A stretch of 64,000 bases of DNA, from positions 62,001-126,000 of the forward strand of contig JAQVVH010000003.1 in assembly GCA_028699065.1 (NCBI GenBank), in the 5' to 3' direction. The notes below the pieces were generated by a model. That model saw nothing but the letters and a program-made list of their open reading frames with translations. It ran no database searches and was not told the DNA's origin. Of this stretch, positions 19,846-28,379 are shown in pieces. A program made the position numbers and the translations under genes. Every line of letters begins with the position of its first letter. Position 1 is the stretch's first letter. This stretch comes from Gallionella sp. (lineage in GTDB: Bacteria > Pseudomonadota > Gammaproteobacteria > Burkholderiales > Gallionellaceae).

Positions 19846-20904
19846 ATGACTTTTTCCCGCTTTGCCGCCGCACAATGGTTGTTGGTACTGGTGCTCTTCG
19901 TCGCCGCACTCTATGCGTTGGGCCCAATCCTTGCCCCGTTTCTGGTGGCCGCCATTCTGGCTTACGTTTGTGCGCCGCTGGTGGAGCGCCTGTGCCGCTG
20001 GAGATGGCCGCGTACGCTTGCTGTGCTCTCCGTGATGGCGGGTATGGTTTTGCTGGTCGTCGTATTCCTGTTGATCTTGCTGCCGTTACTGGAGCGCGAA
20101 TTCAGCCTATTGCTGGTGCGTATGCCGGACTGGCTGGAAACCGCAAAGCTCCGTCTGCTGCCATGGTGGCAGCAACAGTTCGGTACCGAATTGCAGTGGG
20201 ATGCCGTCGCCCTGAAACAGATGGCGCAATCGCATTGGCAAAGTGCCGATGGCTCAGCTACACAAGTGTTGTCCTGGCTTGGCGCCCGGGGTGCGGCGCT
20301 GGCCACGCTGCTCACCAATGCCTTGCTGATCCCGCTGGCCATGTTTTATTTGCTGCGAGATTGGAATCAACTGCTTGTGCGTATAGATGCACTGGTGCCA
20401 CGCCATTGGCATGCCCGGATCACCCAAATTGCCGTGGAGATCGACGATATTCTGGCCGAATTTCTGCGCGGGCAACTGTCGGTCATGTTGCTCATGAGTA
20501 TGTTTTACGCGGTCGCGCTGTGGCTGGCCGGACTGGAGTTTGCCCTGCCGATTGGTTTACTGGCCGGACTGCTGGTTTTTATCCCGTATCTGGGCATGCT
20601 GCTGGGCGTGTTGCTGGCGACGCTGGCAGCCGCGATGCAATTCGGAACCCTGAGCGGGATGCTGGTAATCTGGGGTATTTTTGCGGTCGGCCAGTTGCTC
20701 GAAGGTATGCTGATTACCCCCTGGCTCGTCGGTGACCGCATTGGCTTGCATCCGCTCGCCGTGATTTTTGCGCTCATGGCGTTCGCACAGTTATTCGGAT
20801 TTGTCGGATTGCTGCTGGCTTTGCCGATGGCCGCCATTGTGCTGGTGGGTCTGCGTCATTTGCGTGATGCCTATCTGGCGAGCGATCTGTACGGAAAATC
20901 ATGA
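19846..20904 (+). CDS. AI-2E-family permease (PerM/YhhT type)
   Basis: 352 aa, with seven to eight hydrophobic helices: pairs near residues 10-75, a soluble stretch (about 80-150, WLETAKLRLLPWWQQQFG), then a membrane cluster with LSVMLLMSMFYAVALWLAGLEF and the family signature LPIGLLAGLLVFIPYLGMLLG. Despite the family name, AI-2 export has been shown for few members, so the substrate is unknown. hda overlaps it by 4 nt (ATGA); this pairing with purM and hda is usual in betaproteobacteria. Confidence 0.85.
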   Translation: MTFSRFAAAQWLLVLVLFVAALYALGPILAPFLVAAILAYVCAPLVERLCRWRWPRTLAVLSVMAGMVLLVVVFLLILLPLLEREFSLLLVRMPDWLETAKLRLLPWWQQQFGTELQWDAVALKQMAQSHWQSADGSATQVLSWLGARGAALATLLTNALLIPLAMFYLLRDWNQLLVRIDALVPRHWHARITQIAVEIDDILAEFLRGQLSVMLLMSMFYAVALWLAGLEFALPIGLLAGLLVFIPYLGMLLGVLLATLAAAMQFGTLSGMLVIWGIFAVGQLLEGMLITPWLVGDRIGLHPLAVIFALMAFAQLFGFVGLLLALPMAAIVLVGLRHLRDAYLASDLYGKS

Positions 20905-21566
20905 GTCAGCTTTTACTCGATATCGCCCCCGAACATTCGCCGACGCTGGACAATTTTGTTACCGGGCGCAATGCGGAGTTATTGCGGCTGTTGCAGGACA
21001 TGACGACGGGCGGAGAACTGCATAACGTGCATTTGTGGGGCGAGACGGGGAGCGGCAAAACCCACTTGCTGCGTGCCTGTGTGCGTGCTTTTGCCGAACG
21101 CGGCTACACGGCTGTGTATGCCGCTGCCGAAGTGCCCGAAACGTCTACCGACGTGGTCGCGATCGACGATGTCGAACGTCTGGATGAGGCCGCCCAAATC
21201 CGCATGTTCGATTTGTTCAACCGCATGCGCGAAGCGCAGGGCATCATGTTGGTGGCGGGAAGTGCGGCACCGTTGCATCTCGCCTTGCGCGATGATCTGC
21301 GCTCGCGCCTTGGCTGGGGACTTATCTACCAGCTGCATGCGCTGAATGATGACGAGAAATGTGCGGCTTTGCGCGAACAGGCGCGTCAGCGTGGATTTAC
21401 GCTGCCGGAAGAGGTCGTGCGCTATCTGCTGACGCACGTTCGTCGTGATCTGCCGGGACTGGTGACGATTCTCGACGCGCTGGACGAACACTCGTTGCGC
21501 TTGCAACGCCAGCCCTCAATTCCCATGCTGAAAGAAATTTTGCAAGATTTGCACAGGAGTCTTTGA
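20901..21566 (+). CDS. hda: DnaA regulatory inactivator Hda
   Basis: 221 aa, a DnaA-like AAA+ domain without DnaA's C-terminal DNA-binding domain. Hda with DNA-loaded sliding clamp promotes hydrolysis of DnaA-ATP and prevents re-initiation. Seen: N-terminal QLLLDI, the clamp-binding type motif (residues 3-8), Walker A HLWGETGSGKTHLL, Walker B DVVAIDDVERLDE, sensor-type SRLGWGLIYQL and the lid. It overlaps the upstream permease by 4 nt and the HAD phosphatase starts 1 nt after its stop. Confidence 0.92.
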   Translation: MSQLLLDIAPEHSPTLDNFVTGRNAELLRLLQDMTTGGELHNVHLWGETGSGKTHLLRACVRAFAERGYTAVYAAAEVPETSTDVVAIDDVERLDEAAQIRMFDLFNRMREAQGIMLVAGSAAPLHLALRDDLRSRLGWGLIYQLHALNDDEKCAALREQARQRGFTLPEEVVRYLLTHVRRDLPGLVTILDALDEHSLRLQRQPSIPMLKEILQDLHRSL

Positions 21567-21567
21567 A

Positions 21568-22230
21568 GTGAAACTAACCCTGTTTGATCTCGACAACACC
21601 CTGCTGAACGGAGATAGCGATTTTGAGTGGTCGCAATTTTTAATCCGCATTGGCGTGCTTGATCGCGAGTTGTTTGAAGTTAAAAATCTTCAGTTCTACG
21701 AACAGTACAAGGCGGGGACATTGGATATCGGCGAATTTCTGGATTTCCAGCTCAAGCCCTTGTCGCGGCATTCCCGCAAGACGCTGGATGCCTGGCATGC
21801 GCAATTCATGCACGAAAGTGTTTTGCCCATGATTACGCAAAAATCGCGCGAAATTGTGAATGAACATCTCGCGGGGGGCGACGTCTGCGTCATCATCACT
21901 GCCACAAACAGTTTTGTCACTGCGCCGATTGCGCGCGAATTCGGTATCGATCATCTGATTGCCACCGAGCCGGAGCATTGTGCCGGTGAATTTACCGGGC
22001 GCGTCAGCGGCGTGCCTTCGTTTCGCGAGGGAAAAATTACCCGGTTGATGCAATGGTTGGCCACACAAAACCGCTCGTTGCAATCATTTTCCCGGAGCAC
22101 GTTTTACAGTGATTCGTTGAACGATTTGCCCTTGTTGCAGCAGGTCTCACATCCAGTGGCGACCAACCCTGATGCAACGCTGCGCGCACACGCCGAGCAG
22201 CAGGGCTGGCCGATCCTGCAACTGCATTAA
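21568..22230 (+). CDS. HAD-IB family phosphatase
   Basis: 220 aa from GTG 21568, right after the hda stop. HAD motif I is LFDLDNTLL (nucleophile Asp7, acid/base Asp9), motif II CVIITATNS, motif III lysine in FREGKITRLM and motif IV FYSDSLNDLPLL. The all-helical cap between motif I and II places it in subfamily IB, related to SerB and the CicA/TIGR01490 group. The substrate is unknown; small phosphomonoesters such as phosphoserine or histidinol phosphate are possible. It overlaps the glutaredoxin-like gene by one base (TAATG). Confidence 0.85.
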   Translation: MKLTLFDLDNTLLNGDSDFEWSQFLIRIGVLDRELFEVKNLQFYEQYKAGTLDIGEFLDFQLKPLSRHSRKTLDAWHAQFMHESVLPMITQKSREIVNEHLAGGDVCVIITATNSFVTAPIAREFGIDHLIATEPEHCAGEFTGRVSGVPSFREGKITRLMQWLATQNRSLQSFSRSTFYSDSLNDLPLLQQVSHPVATNPDATLRAHAEQQGWPILQLH

Positions 22231-22460
22231 TGTTCGGGTTGGCACTTTACGGTACCGCGCACTGCCACTTGTGCGAAGCCGCAGAAAGCGTGTTGCGAGC
22301 GACCGGTGTGGTGGCGGAGAAAATTGACATCATGGAAACGCCCGCGTTGCTGGCGCGTTATGGCGAGCGAATCCCGGTTTTGCGTCGTCGCGATACCCAG
22401 GCTGAATTATCATGGCCGTTCGACGCGTCGGCGGTGCGGCTATTTTGCGCTGAAGCCTAG
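22230..22460 (+). CDS. Glutaredoxin-family (DUF836-like) small redox protein
   Basis: 76 aa, a minimal thioredoxin-fold protein with the active-site-like motif GTAHCHLCEAAE near residue 10 (Cys-His-Leu-Cys) and cis-Pro region ERIPVLRR. Such proteins in betaproteobacteria are annotated as glutaredoxin-family proteins of unknown partner. The start overlaps the HAD gene stop by one base; the 3' end overlaps the convergent yajL gene by 4 nt. Lengths and motif support a real gene; the redox partner is inference. Confidence 0.82.
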   Translation: MFGLALYGTAHCHLCEAAESVLRATGVVAEKIDIMETPALLARYGERIPVLRRRDTQAELSWPFDASAVRLFCAEA

Positions 22461-22999
22461 CGGACCAGACCGATTTCCACCTGCCGGCGCGTTTGATTTC
22501 CGGCCAACAATTCCAGAAGATACAAGGCGAAATCCATTGCCGTACCCGGTCCGCGCGAGGTGAGCAGAAATCCATCCTGCACGATCGCACCGTCCTGAAC
22601 GAACACCTTCGGAAATTCCTTGAGGCTGCCGGGATAGCAGGTGGCGCGTTTCTCATCGAGCAAGCCGGCCGCTGCCAGCACCGAAGGTGCGGCGCAAATT
22701 GCCGCGACCCATTTGCCGGCCTGCGCCATTTGCTGCACCAGTGCGATGACGCGCGCATCGTTGCGCAGATGGGTCGTGCCCGGCATTCCGCCCGGCAGAA
22801 TGACCATGTCGTAGTCGTGTGCGAGTGCGGCATCGAGTGTGCCGTCGGGCAGAATCTGAGTGCCGCGGCTGCCGCGCAAAGGAGCATCGGAAAGACCGGC
22901 GAGGGTGACTTCGATACCGCCGCGTCTCAGAATGTTGACGAGCGTGACGGATTCCAGCTCTTCGCTACCTTCGGCGAAAATGACAAGTACGCGGCTCAT
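22457..22999 (-). CDS. yajL: DJ-1/PfpI family protein YajL-like
   Basis: 180 aa. DJ-1 superfamily fold with the nucleophile-elbow cysteine in AAICAAPSVLAAAGLL (Cys102) and the conserved acid in FAEGSEELESVT (Glu15). VILPGGMPGTTHLRND and GFLLTSRGPGTAMDFAL are typical of YajL/ThiJ, E. coli's covalent chaperone and proposed deglycase. Its ATG overlaps the upstream hypothetical gene by 4 nt, and its end overlaps the convergent glutaredoxin-like gene by 4 nt. The physiological role in this organism is inferred from family. Confidence 0.88.
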   Translation of the reverse strand: MSRVLVIFAEGSEELESVTLVNILRRGGIEVTLAGLSDAPLRGSRGTQILPDGTLDAALAHDYDMVILPGGMPGTTHLRNDARVIALVQQMAQAGKWVAAICAAPSVLAAAGLLDEKRATCYPGSLKEFPKVFVQDGAIVQDGFLLTSRGPGTAMDFALYLLELLAGNQTRRQVEIGLVR

Positions 23000-23424
23000 T
23001 GTTCTGCGCCCAGTTGATAGGCCTGTAGCAGTGCTTGTTGCAGTTGCGGATGCTGCGCCAGATCATCAATGCCCATCTCGCGTGAGGCAATGGTCTGCAG
23101 GGATGCCAGGCAGTGTTCGCGTTTGTGCGCGTGCGCATAAGCCTCGAAATCAAATCTGTCCGCGTCGTGGAAATGAACCGCGAGTCCACGCGGATTTTCA
23201 AACACGACAGGATCGACTTCCATGACCTCAAATAAATAGGAATAGGTGTCGATGCCATGTGTTTCCGCCAGCCACTGATGCAGGGCATCCGGATCAAGGC
23301 GACGATCGATCATCCAGTCCAGATCCAGCGTGGCAATGAGACTGTATTCCTCTCCCTTGAATGAAAACTCGGAACGGACGTCGATGGCGTTCGTGGGTTG
23401 TGCTGCGCCGGGGGAGGTAGTCAT
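22996..23424 (-). CDS. Conserved hypothetical protein between yajQ and yajL
   Basis: 142 aa starting at ATG 23424, only 7 nt after yajQ; a longer reading frame exists, but its first 40 codons run antisense-free inside yajQ in another frame and look like out-of-frame sequence. The product is soluble, acidic, His/Asp-rich (AVHFHDADRFDFEAYAHAHK), with no signal peptide or membrane segment. A moderately conserved start VRSEFSFKGEEYSLIATLDLD looks like a beta-strand pair. I do not recognise a family. Four-nt overlap with yajL suggests cotranslation; the context (yajQ, yajL) gives no clear function. Confidence 0.72.
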   Translation of the reverse strand: MTTSPGAAQPTNAIDVRSEFSFKGEEYSLIATLDLDWMIDRRLDPDALHQWLAETHGIDTYSYLFEVMEVDPVVFENPRGLAVHFHDADRFDFEAYAHAHKREHCLASLQTIASREMGIDDLAQHPQLQQALLQAYQLGAEQ

Positions 23425-23431
23425 GACAGCT

Positions 23432-23920
23432 TTAGTCGCGAAAATTCTGGTACTGCAACGGAAAATCGGTGATGGATTTTTTGACGAAGGCGATAGCGGC
23501 CTGCAGGTCGTCGCGGTTCTTGCCGGTGACACGCACGGTGTCACCCTGGATGCTGGCCTGCACCTTCATCTTGCTTTCTTTGAGCAGCTTGACGATCTTT
23601 TTGGCAAGCTCGGTTTCCACGCCCACTTTCACGGTGCAGCTGCGTTTCACCTTGTTGCCGCTGATTTTTTCGGTCTTGTCGCTAATGTCTAGGCTGCGGA
23701 TATCCACGCTGCGCTTGGCCAGCTTGCCGTTCAGAACGTCCTGCACCTGGTCGAGCTGGAAGTCGTTATCGGCGAACACCGTCAGCACCAACTCAGCCTG
23801 TTCGACCCGCGCATCGCTGCCCTTGAAATCGAAGCGCGTGCCAACTTCCTTATTGGTCTGTTCGACCGCATTTTTGACTTCAGTTTTTTCTACTTCGGAA
23901 ACGATGTCGAAGGATGGCAT
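23432..23920 (-). CDS. yajQ: YajQ-family nucleotide-binding protein
   Basis: 162 aa, standard YajQ (UPF0234) length: two ferredoxin-like domains. [33 protein letters not shown] and [18 protein letters not shown], ending [11 protein letters not shown], are family-defining. A Xanthomonas homologue binds cyclic di-GMP and acts with a LysR regulator; others bind nucleotides or tRNA. It lies downstream of a long hairpin that separates it from ppnP. Confidence 0.94.
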   Translation of the reverse strand: MPSFDIVSEVEKTEVKNAVEQTNKEVGTRFDFKGSDARVEQAELVLTVFADNDFQLDQVQDVLNGKLAKRSVDIRSLDISDKTEKISGNKVKRSCTVKVGVETELAKKIVKLLKESKMKVQASIQGDTVRVTGKNRDDLQAAIAFVKKSITDFPLQYQNFRD

Positions 23921-23971
23921 GGTTCTCTCCTGAGCTTGAGTGTTTTGACGTTACTTGCAAAAGCGTTACGA

Positions 23972-24026
23972 GCAATCCGAGTGCAAGAAGCCGCACAGAG
24001 AGCACGCGGCGCTGCACTCGGATTGC
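23972..24026 (-). repeat. Long perfect inverted repeat between ppnP and yajQ
   Basis: A perfect 14-bp inverted repeat, GCAATCCGAGTGCA (23972-23985) and TGCACTCGGATTGC (24013-24026), encloses a second inner stem GCCGC (23990-23994) / GCGGC (24006-24010). As RNA on the minus strand this is one long hairpin starting 14 nt after the ppnP stop. There is no clean U-tract, so it may be a 3'-end stabiliser, processing site or factor-aided terminator rather than a classical terminator. Confidence 0.8.
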
Positions 24027-24039
24027 GCAGTAGCTTATG

Positions 24040-24354
24040 CTAATTGAAGTGACAGATGTAGTGATAAGCGTCGCCCGTGACTTCGATGTCGAAGCTGGAA
24101 TTGCCCGGTACCGAGAAAGATTCTCCGGCATGACACGATTTCCAGTCCTCACCCTTCAGCTTGTAGCGGCACGCGCCGGCCACGGTTTGCATGACCTCCG
24201 GGGCGCCGGTGTTGAAGGTCAAAGTGGACGGCAGAATGACGCCGACGGATTTTTTGCTGCCATCGGGATACTGCACGGTGTGCGAGATGCACTTGCCGTC
24301 GAAATACACGTTGGCTTTGGTTTGTACGCTGACGTTGTCGATCTTGTCGGTCAT
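24040..24354 (-). CDS. ppnP: Pyrimidine/purine nucleoside phosphorylase (YaiE/DUF1255)
   Basis: 104 aa, single cupin-like beta barrel of the PpnP family, which cleaves nucleosides with phosphate to base and ribose-1-phosphate. Seen: NVYFDGKCISHTVQYPDGSKK, VGVILPSTLTFNT, PEVMQTVAGACRYKL and SFSVPGNSSFDIEV, matching E. coli YaiE along its length. It begins 10 nt after argG and is followed by a strong hairpin, so it may be read through from the arg operon. Confidence 0.9.
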   Translation of the reverse strand: MTDKIDNVSVQTKANVYFDGKCISHTVQYPDGSKKSVGVILPSTLTFNTGAPEVMQTVAGACRYKLKGEDWKSCHAGESFSVPGNSSFDIEVTGDAYHYICHFN

Positions 24355-24364
24355 GACGATTTCC

Positions 24365-25591
24365 TTACTTGCGATTTTTGAGATTGGCGGCGATGCGCAT
24401 ACGCAGCGCGTTCAGTTTGATGAAACCGCCGGCATCTTTCTGGTCATACGCGCCTTGGTCGTCTTCAAAAGTGGCGATGCTCGAATCGAACAGCGAATCG
24501 GTCTTGGAGTCGCGACCGACCACAATCACGTTGCCCTTGTACAGTTTGACGCGCACCCAGCCGTTGACGGTCTGCTGCGTGTGGTCGATCAGTTTCTGCA
24601 ATGCGATACGCTCAGGTGCCCACCAATAGCCGTTATAGATCATGCTGGCGTAGCGCGGCATCAGGTCATCCTTCAGGTGGGCGACTTCGCGATCCAGCGT
24701 GATGGATTCGATTGCGCGGTGCGCCTTGAGCAAAATTGTGCCGCCCGGGGTTTCGTAGCAGCCGCGCGACTTCATGCCGACATAACGGTTTTCGACAAGG
24801 TCGAGACGGCCGATGCCGTGCTTGCCGCCGAGGATATTGAGGTGGGTCAGCACGTCAGCCGCTGACATCCGATTGCCGTTCAGCGCGACGGCATCACCGT
24901 GCTCGAATTCAATGTCGAGATATTCTGCCGCATCCGGTGCCTTCTCAGGCGACACGGTCCAGCGCCACATGCTTTCCTCGGCTTCGGCAGCGGGGTCTTC
25001 CAGGTGACGTCCTTCATAGCTGATGTGCAGCAGGTTGGCATCCATGGAGTAGGGCGAGCCGCCTTGCTTATGCTTCATGTCCACCGGAATGCCGTGTTTT
25101 TCGGCGTAGGCCATCAGCTTCTCGCGCGAGAGCAAATCCCATTCGCGCCACGGTGCGATGATTTTGATGTTTGGATTCAGCGCATACGCACCCAGTTCGA
25201 AACGCACCTGATCGTTGCCCTTGCCGGTTGCGCCGTGGGCGATCGCTTCGGCGCCGGTCGCTTGGGCGATTTCAACCAGCCGTTTGGCGATCAACGGGCG
25301 GGCGATGGAAGTGCCCAGCAGGTACTCGCCTTCATAGATTGTGTTGGCGCGGAACATCGGAAACACATAGTCGCGCACAAACTCCTCGCGCACATCCTCG
25401 ATGAAAATCTGCTCCGCCGGGATGCCAAACTGCAGCGCCTTCTGGCGTGCGGGTTCCAGTTCTTCGCCCTGTCCCAGATCGGCGGTGTAGGTCACCACTT
25501 CGCATTGATATGTGTCTTGCAGCCACTTCAGGATGACTGAGGTGTCGAGTCCGCCGGAGTAGGCGAGGACGGCTTTTTTGATGTCGCTCAT
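24365..25591 (-). CDS. argG: Argininosuccinate synthase
   Basis: 408 aa, normal for the type of ArgG found in most proteobacteria. It condenses citrulline and aspartate with ATP. Seen: the PP-loop [15 protein letters not shown] near residue 10, [30 protein letters not shown] and [20 protein letters not shown]. It is the third gene of argD-argF-argG, giving the last steps from ornithine toward arginine except argininosuccinate lyase. The 111-bp gap upstream contains a hairpin and AT-rich DNA that could hold an extra promoter. Confidence 0.97.
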   Translation of the reverse strand: MSDIKKAVLAYSGGLDTSVILKWLQDTYQCEVVTYTADLGQGEELEPARQKALQFGIPAEQIFIEDVREEFVRDYVFPMFRANTIYEGEYLLGTSIARPLIAKRLVEIAQATGAEAIAHGATGKGNDQVRFELGAYALNPNIKIIAPWREWDLLSREKLMAYAEKHGIPVDMKHKQGGSPYSMDANLLHISYEGRHLEDPAAEAEESMWRWTVSPEKAPDAAEYLDIEFEHGDAVALNGNRMSAADVLTHLNILGGKHGIGRLDLVENRYVGMKSRGCYETPGGTILLKAHRAIESITLDREVAHLKDDLMPRYASMIYNGYWWAPERIALQKLIDHTQQTVNGWVRVKLYKGNVIVVGRDSKTDSLFDSSIATFEDDQGAYDQKDAGGFIKLNALRMRIAANLKNRK

Positions 25592-25668
25592 GATGAATAC
25601 CTGTTGATAATTAAATTGATTTTTTGATACGAATCTTGTTGTTGATTAAGCCGATGTGAATTTGCCGC

Positions 25669-25691
25669 GACGCTTCGTCCCCGAAGTCGTC
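25669..25691 (-). other. Bulged hairpin in the argF-argG gap
   Basis: GACG-CTTCG (25669-25677) pairs with CGAAG-CGTC (25682-25691) with one bulged base and a 4-nt loop. It starts about 11 nt beyond the argF stop on the minus strand. No T-run follows, so it looks more like an mRNA processing or stabilising structure, or a weak attenuator between argF and argG, than an intrinsic terminator. No clear ArgR box was seen in the same gap. Confidence 0.5.
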
Positions 25692-25702
25692 AAGCACGTG
25701 TT

Positions 25703-26626
25703 TTATGCCACTTTGCCCAGCAACAGATACTCCATCAGCGCTTTCTGCACATGCAAACGATTTTCAGCTTCGTCCCAGACCACGCTTTGCGGGCCGTCGA
25801 TGACTTCGGCGCTGACTTCCTCGCCGCGATGCGCGGGCAGACAATGCATGAACACGGCATCCGGTGCGGCAACGCGCATCATGTCGCCATCCACCTGCCA
25901 GTCGGCGAAGTCTTTCATGCGTTCCTCGTTTTCGGCTTCCCAGCCCATTGAGGTCCAGACATCGGTGGTGACGAGGTCGGCGCCGCGCGCGGCTTCCATC
26001 GGATCGCCAAATGACTCGTAATGATCCGTGCCATAAAGCCCGGCGCGTTCCGGCTCAACCTCATAACCCGGCGGGGTTGAAACGTGCACATTGAAATCCA
26101 GAATTTCCGCCGCCTGCAGCCAGGTATTGCACATATTGTTCGAGTCGCCTATCCAGGCCACGGTTTTGCCGCGGATGCTGCCGCGATGTTCGATGTAGGT
26201 ATAGATATCGGCCAGAATCTGGCACGGATGATATTCATTGGTCAGGCCGTTGATGACGGGCACGCGCGAGTTGCGCGCGAAGCGTTCGATGATGTCCTGC
26301 TCGAAGGTGCGGATCATCACGATATCGCTCATACGCGAGATCACTTTGCCGGCGTCTTCCACCGGTTCGCCGCGACCGAGTTGTGAGTCGCGAGTGTTCA
26401 GGTAGATGGCCGAGCCGCCGAGTTGATGCATCCCGGCTTCAAAGGACAGACGCGTACGGGTGCTGGCCTTTTCGAAAATCATCACCAGCGTGCGGTCCTG
26501 CAGCGGCCAATACTGCTGATAGGATTTGAAACGCTCCTTGATGATGCGCGTCCGCTCGAACAGATACTCAAATTCGTCGCGGGTGAAATCCTTGAACTGC
26601 AAAAAATGTTTTATGGGCGTACTCAT
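25703..26626 (-). CDS. argF: Ornithine carbamoyltransferase
   Basis: 307 aa. Makes citrulline from ornithine and carbamoyl phosphate. The carbamoyl-phosphate motif is FEKASTRTRLSFEAGM; the ornithine-binding/catalytic cysteine lies in FMHCLPAHRGEEV, and GDSNNMCNTWLQAAEIL is also conserved. ATG 26626 is 12 nt downstream of argD. The combination and order argD-argF are common in betaproteobacteria. Length is on the short side of the family, typical of anabolic enzymes. Confidence 0.97.
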   Translation of the reverse strand: MSTPIKHFLQFKDFTRDEFEYLFERTRIIKERFKSYQQYWPLQDRTLVMIFEKASTRTRLSFEAGMHQLGGSAIYLNTRDSQLGRGEPVEDAGKVISRMSDIVMIRTFEQDIIERFARNSRVPVINGLTNEYHPCQILADIYTYIEHRGSIRGKTVAWIGDSNNMCNTWLQAAEILDFNVHVSTPPGYEVEPERAGLYGTDHYESFGDPMEAARGADLVTTDVWTSMGWEAENEERMKDFADWQVDGDMMRVAAPDAVFMHCLPAHRGEEVSAEVIDGPQSVVWDEAENRLHVQKALMEYLLLGKVA

Positions 26627-26638
26627 GATGTATTGCCA

Positions 26639-27811
26639 TCAGGATTGCAGAAAAGTTTCGATCAGCGGGCTCAGCGTGTCGATCAGATGCCGGGCCTCAT
26701 CTTCGGACAGAACGAGTGGCGGCAGCAGGCGGACCACGCTGTCGGCAGTGACGTTGATCAGCAGCCCGTTTTCCAGCGCTGCTGTTACCAGCGCGCCACA
26801 GGGTTTATCCAGCTCGATGCCGATCATCAGTCCTTGGCCGCGAATTTGTTTGACGCCGGCCAGTTTGCCCAGTCGCCGCGTGAATCCTTCACGAATGAAA
26901 TTGCCCAAAGCCTCGGCATGCGCCAGCAACCCGTTTTGCTCCAGCAAATTCAGGGTCGTCAAGCCGGCAGTGCAGGCCAGCGGATTGCCGCCAAAGGTGG
27001 AGCCGTGATTGCCCGGTTTGAACGTGCCCGCAGCCTTGCCCGCAGTCAGGCAGGCGCCAATGGGCACGCCCGAACCCAGGCCTTTGGCCAGCGTCATTAC
27101 ATCGGGCAGAATGCCGCTGTGTTGGTGGGCGAACCATTTGCCGGTGCGGCCGATACCGCTCTGAACTTCATCCAGCATCAACAGCCAGCCCTGCTGGTCG
27201 CAAATCCGGCGCAGGCCTTGCAAGTAGGACGGCTCTGGCGTGCGAATGCCACCTTCCCCCTGAATCGGTTCGACCAGAATGGCCACAATGCTCGGGTTGT
27301 GTGCGGCGGCCTGTTCAACGGCGGCGAGGTCATCATAAGGAACGCGTACAAATCCTTTGACCAGCGGCTCAAAGCCTGCCTGCACCTTGCGGTTGCCGGT
27401 GGCGGAAAGCGTCGCCAGTGTGCGGCCGTGAAAGGATTTTTCCATCACGATGATGTTGGGAGTTTCGATGCCTTTGCCGTGGCCGTACATGCGGGCCAGT
27501 TTGATCGCGGCCTCGTTGGCCTCGCACCCGGAATTGCTGAAGAAAACTTCCTGCATGCCGGATAGTGCACAGAGTTTGTCGGCTAGCCATTCCTGCTCGC
27601 GCACCTGGTACACATTGGAGCAGTGAATAAGCTTGCCGATCTGGGTTTGCAGGGCGGCCGTGAATTGCGGATGCGCGTGCCCCAGCGTATTGACCGCGAT
27701 GCCGGATAAGGCATCGAGATAACGTTTGCCGGCTGTATCCCAAAGCCAGGCGCCTTCGCCCCGCTCGAACGCGACAGGCAGGCGAGCATACGTGTTCATT
27801 ACATGCGACAT
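26639..27811 (-). CDS. argD: Acetylornithine aminotransferase
   Basis: 390 aa from ATG 27811, supported by GGGGA at good spacing; upstream in-frame codons do not resemble the family. PLP-dependent class III aminotransferase converting N-acetylglutamate semialdehyde to N-acetylornithine. Seen: YLDALSGIAVNTLGHAHP, EVFFSNSGCEANEAAIKLAR, LLMLDEVQSGIGRTGKW and the PLP lysine in TLAKGLGSGVPIGA. It starts the argDFG cluster. Succinyldiaminopimelate aminotransferase activity, known for some ArgD, is possible as well. Confidence 0.95.
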   Translation of the reverse strand: MSHVMNTYARLPVAFERGEGAWLWDTAGKRYLDALSGIAVNTLGHAHPQFTAALQTQIGKLIHCSNVYQVREQEWLADKLCALSGMQEVFFSNSGCEANEAAIKLARMYGHGKGIETPNIIVMEKSFHGRTLATLSATGNRKVQAGFEPLVKGFVRVPYDDLAAVEQAAAHNPSIVAILVEPIQGEGGIRTPEPSYLQGLRRICDQQGWLLMLDEVQSGIGRTGKWFAHQHSGILPDVMTLAKGLGSGVPIGACLTAGKAAGTFKPGNHGSTFGGNPLACTAGLTTLNLLEQNGLLAHAEALGNFIREGFTRRLGKLAGVKQIRGQGLMIGIELDKPCGALVTAALENGLLINVTADSVVRLLPPLVLSEDEARHLIDTLSPLIETFLQS

Positions 27812-27900
27812 TACGGAATCCCCAAATTGAAGACGGCGGACACGCCGCCGTCGAGTCATTGATTTCAGGCTGCATTATCCCGCTAAACGCGGCCTGAAAG

Positions 27901-27932
27901 CAAACAAGCCGACATTTCTGTCGGCTTGTTTG
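27901..27932 (-). terminator. Terminator hairpin after rpsT
   Basis: A perfect 14-bp stem CAAACAAGCCGACA (27901-27914) / TGTCGGCTTGTTTG (27919-27932) with a TTTC tetraloop lies 26 nt beyond the rpsT stop and about 90 nt before argD. The stem has a GC-rich core and a TTGTTTG end followed by CTTT on the minus strand, fitting a rho-independent terminator for rpsT; A/T-rich flanks would make it work in either direction. Confidence 0.8.
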
Positions 27933-27958
27933 ACGAAGCGGAAGCCGCCGGCAGATGC

Positions 27959-28222
27959 TTAGGCCATTGCCTTGATCGCTGCGGACAGACGGCTCTTGTG
28001 GCGCGCGGCCTTGTTCTTGTGCACGATCTTCTTGTCGGCGATGCTATCCACCACGCTGACGGAAGATTGATATACGGCTTGTGCGGCGGCCTTGTCACCA
28101 GCCTGGACTGCCTTGATCACTTTTTTGATCGCAGTGCGGAATTCGGAACGCAGACTGCTGTTGTGAGCATTCTGTTTAACTGCCTGACGGGCACGCTTGC
28201 GAGCTTGTGCGCTATTTGCCAT
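27959..28222 (-). CDS. rpsT: 30S ribosomal protein S20
   Basis: 87 aa from ATG 28222 (AGGAG six nt upstream); two extra in-frame codons upstream begin with TTG and are not needed. S20 is a three-helix bundle protein binding the 5' domain of 16S rRNA. Seen: [37 protein letters not shown] and [18 protein letters not shown]. It is monocistronic here, with its own promoter and terminator, and divergent from murJ, an arrangement (rpsT beside murJ) found in many proteobacteria. Confidence 0.96.
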   Translation of the reverse strand: MANSAQARKRARQAVKQNAHNSSLRSEFRTAIKKVIKAVQAGDKAAAQAVYQSSVSVVDSIADKKIVHKNKAARHKSRLSAAIKAMA

Positions 28223-28263
28223 GTACAACTCCTAAATTGATATCGGCTTTACGAGAGGCGCGC

Positions 28264-28292
28264 ATTCTAGTGACACATCCGGTTTTTTGCAA
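28264..28292 (-). promoter_or_regulatory. rpsT promoter
   Basis: On the minus strand TTGCAA (28287-28292) and TAGAAT (28264-28269) are spaced by exactly 17 bp. The -10 is followed by GCGCGCC, a GC-rich discriminator of the kind linked to stringent control of ribosomal genes. The start site would lie about 35-40 nt before the rpsT ATG. Confidence 0.65.
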
Positions 28293-28326
28293 ATTCTTTT
28301 TTCGGGCACAGTCAGTTAGCCCATTT

Positions 28327-28355
28327 TCGGCACACCGGCACACGGGTGATATGAT
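28327..28355 (+). promoter_or_regulatory. murJ promoter candidate
   Basis: TCGGCA (28327-28332) is 17 bp from TATGAT (28350-28355). TG at 28347-28348 gives an extended -10, and GCGCGCC follows the -10. The murJ ATG is 25 bp downstream. Divergent from the rpsT promoter with about 35 bp between the two -35 elements. Confidence 0.5.
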
Positions 28356-28379
28356 GCGCGCCATTCACCGATAAACACT

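Noticed and set aside
23425-23544. 40-codon N-terminal extension of the hypothetical gene before yajL
   Set aside because: It lies in yajQ in another frame; ATG 23424 is the first sensible start.
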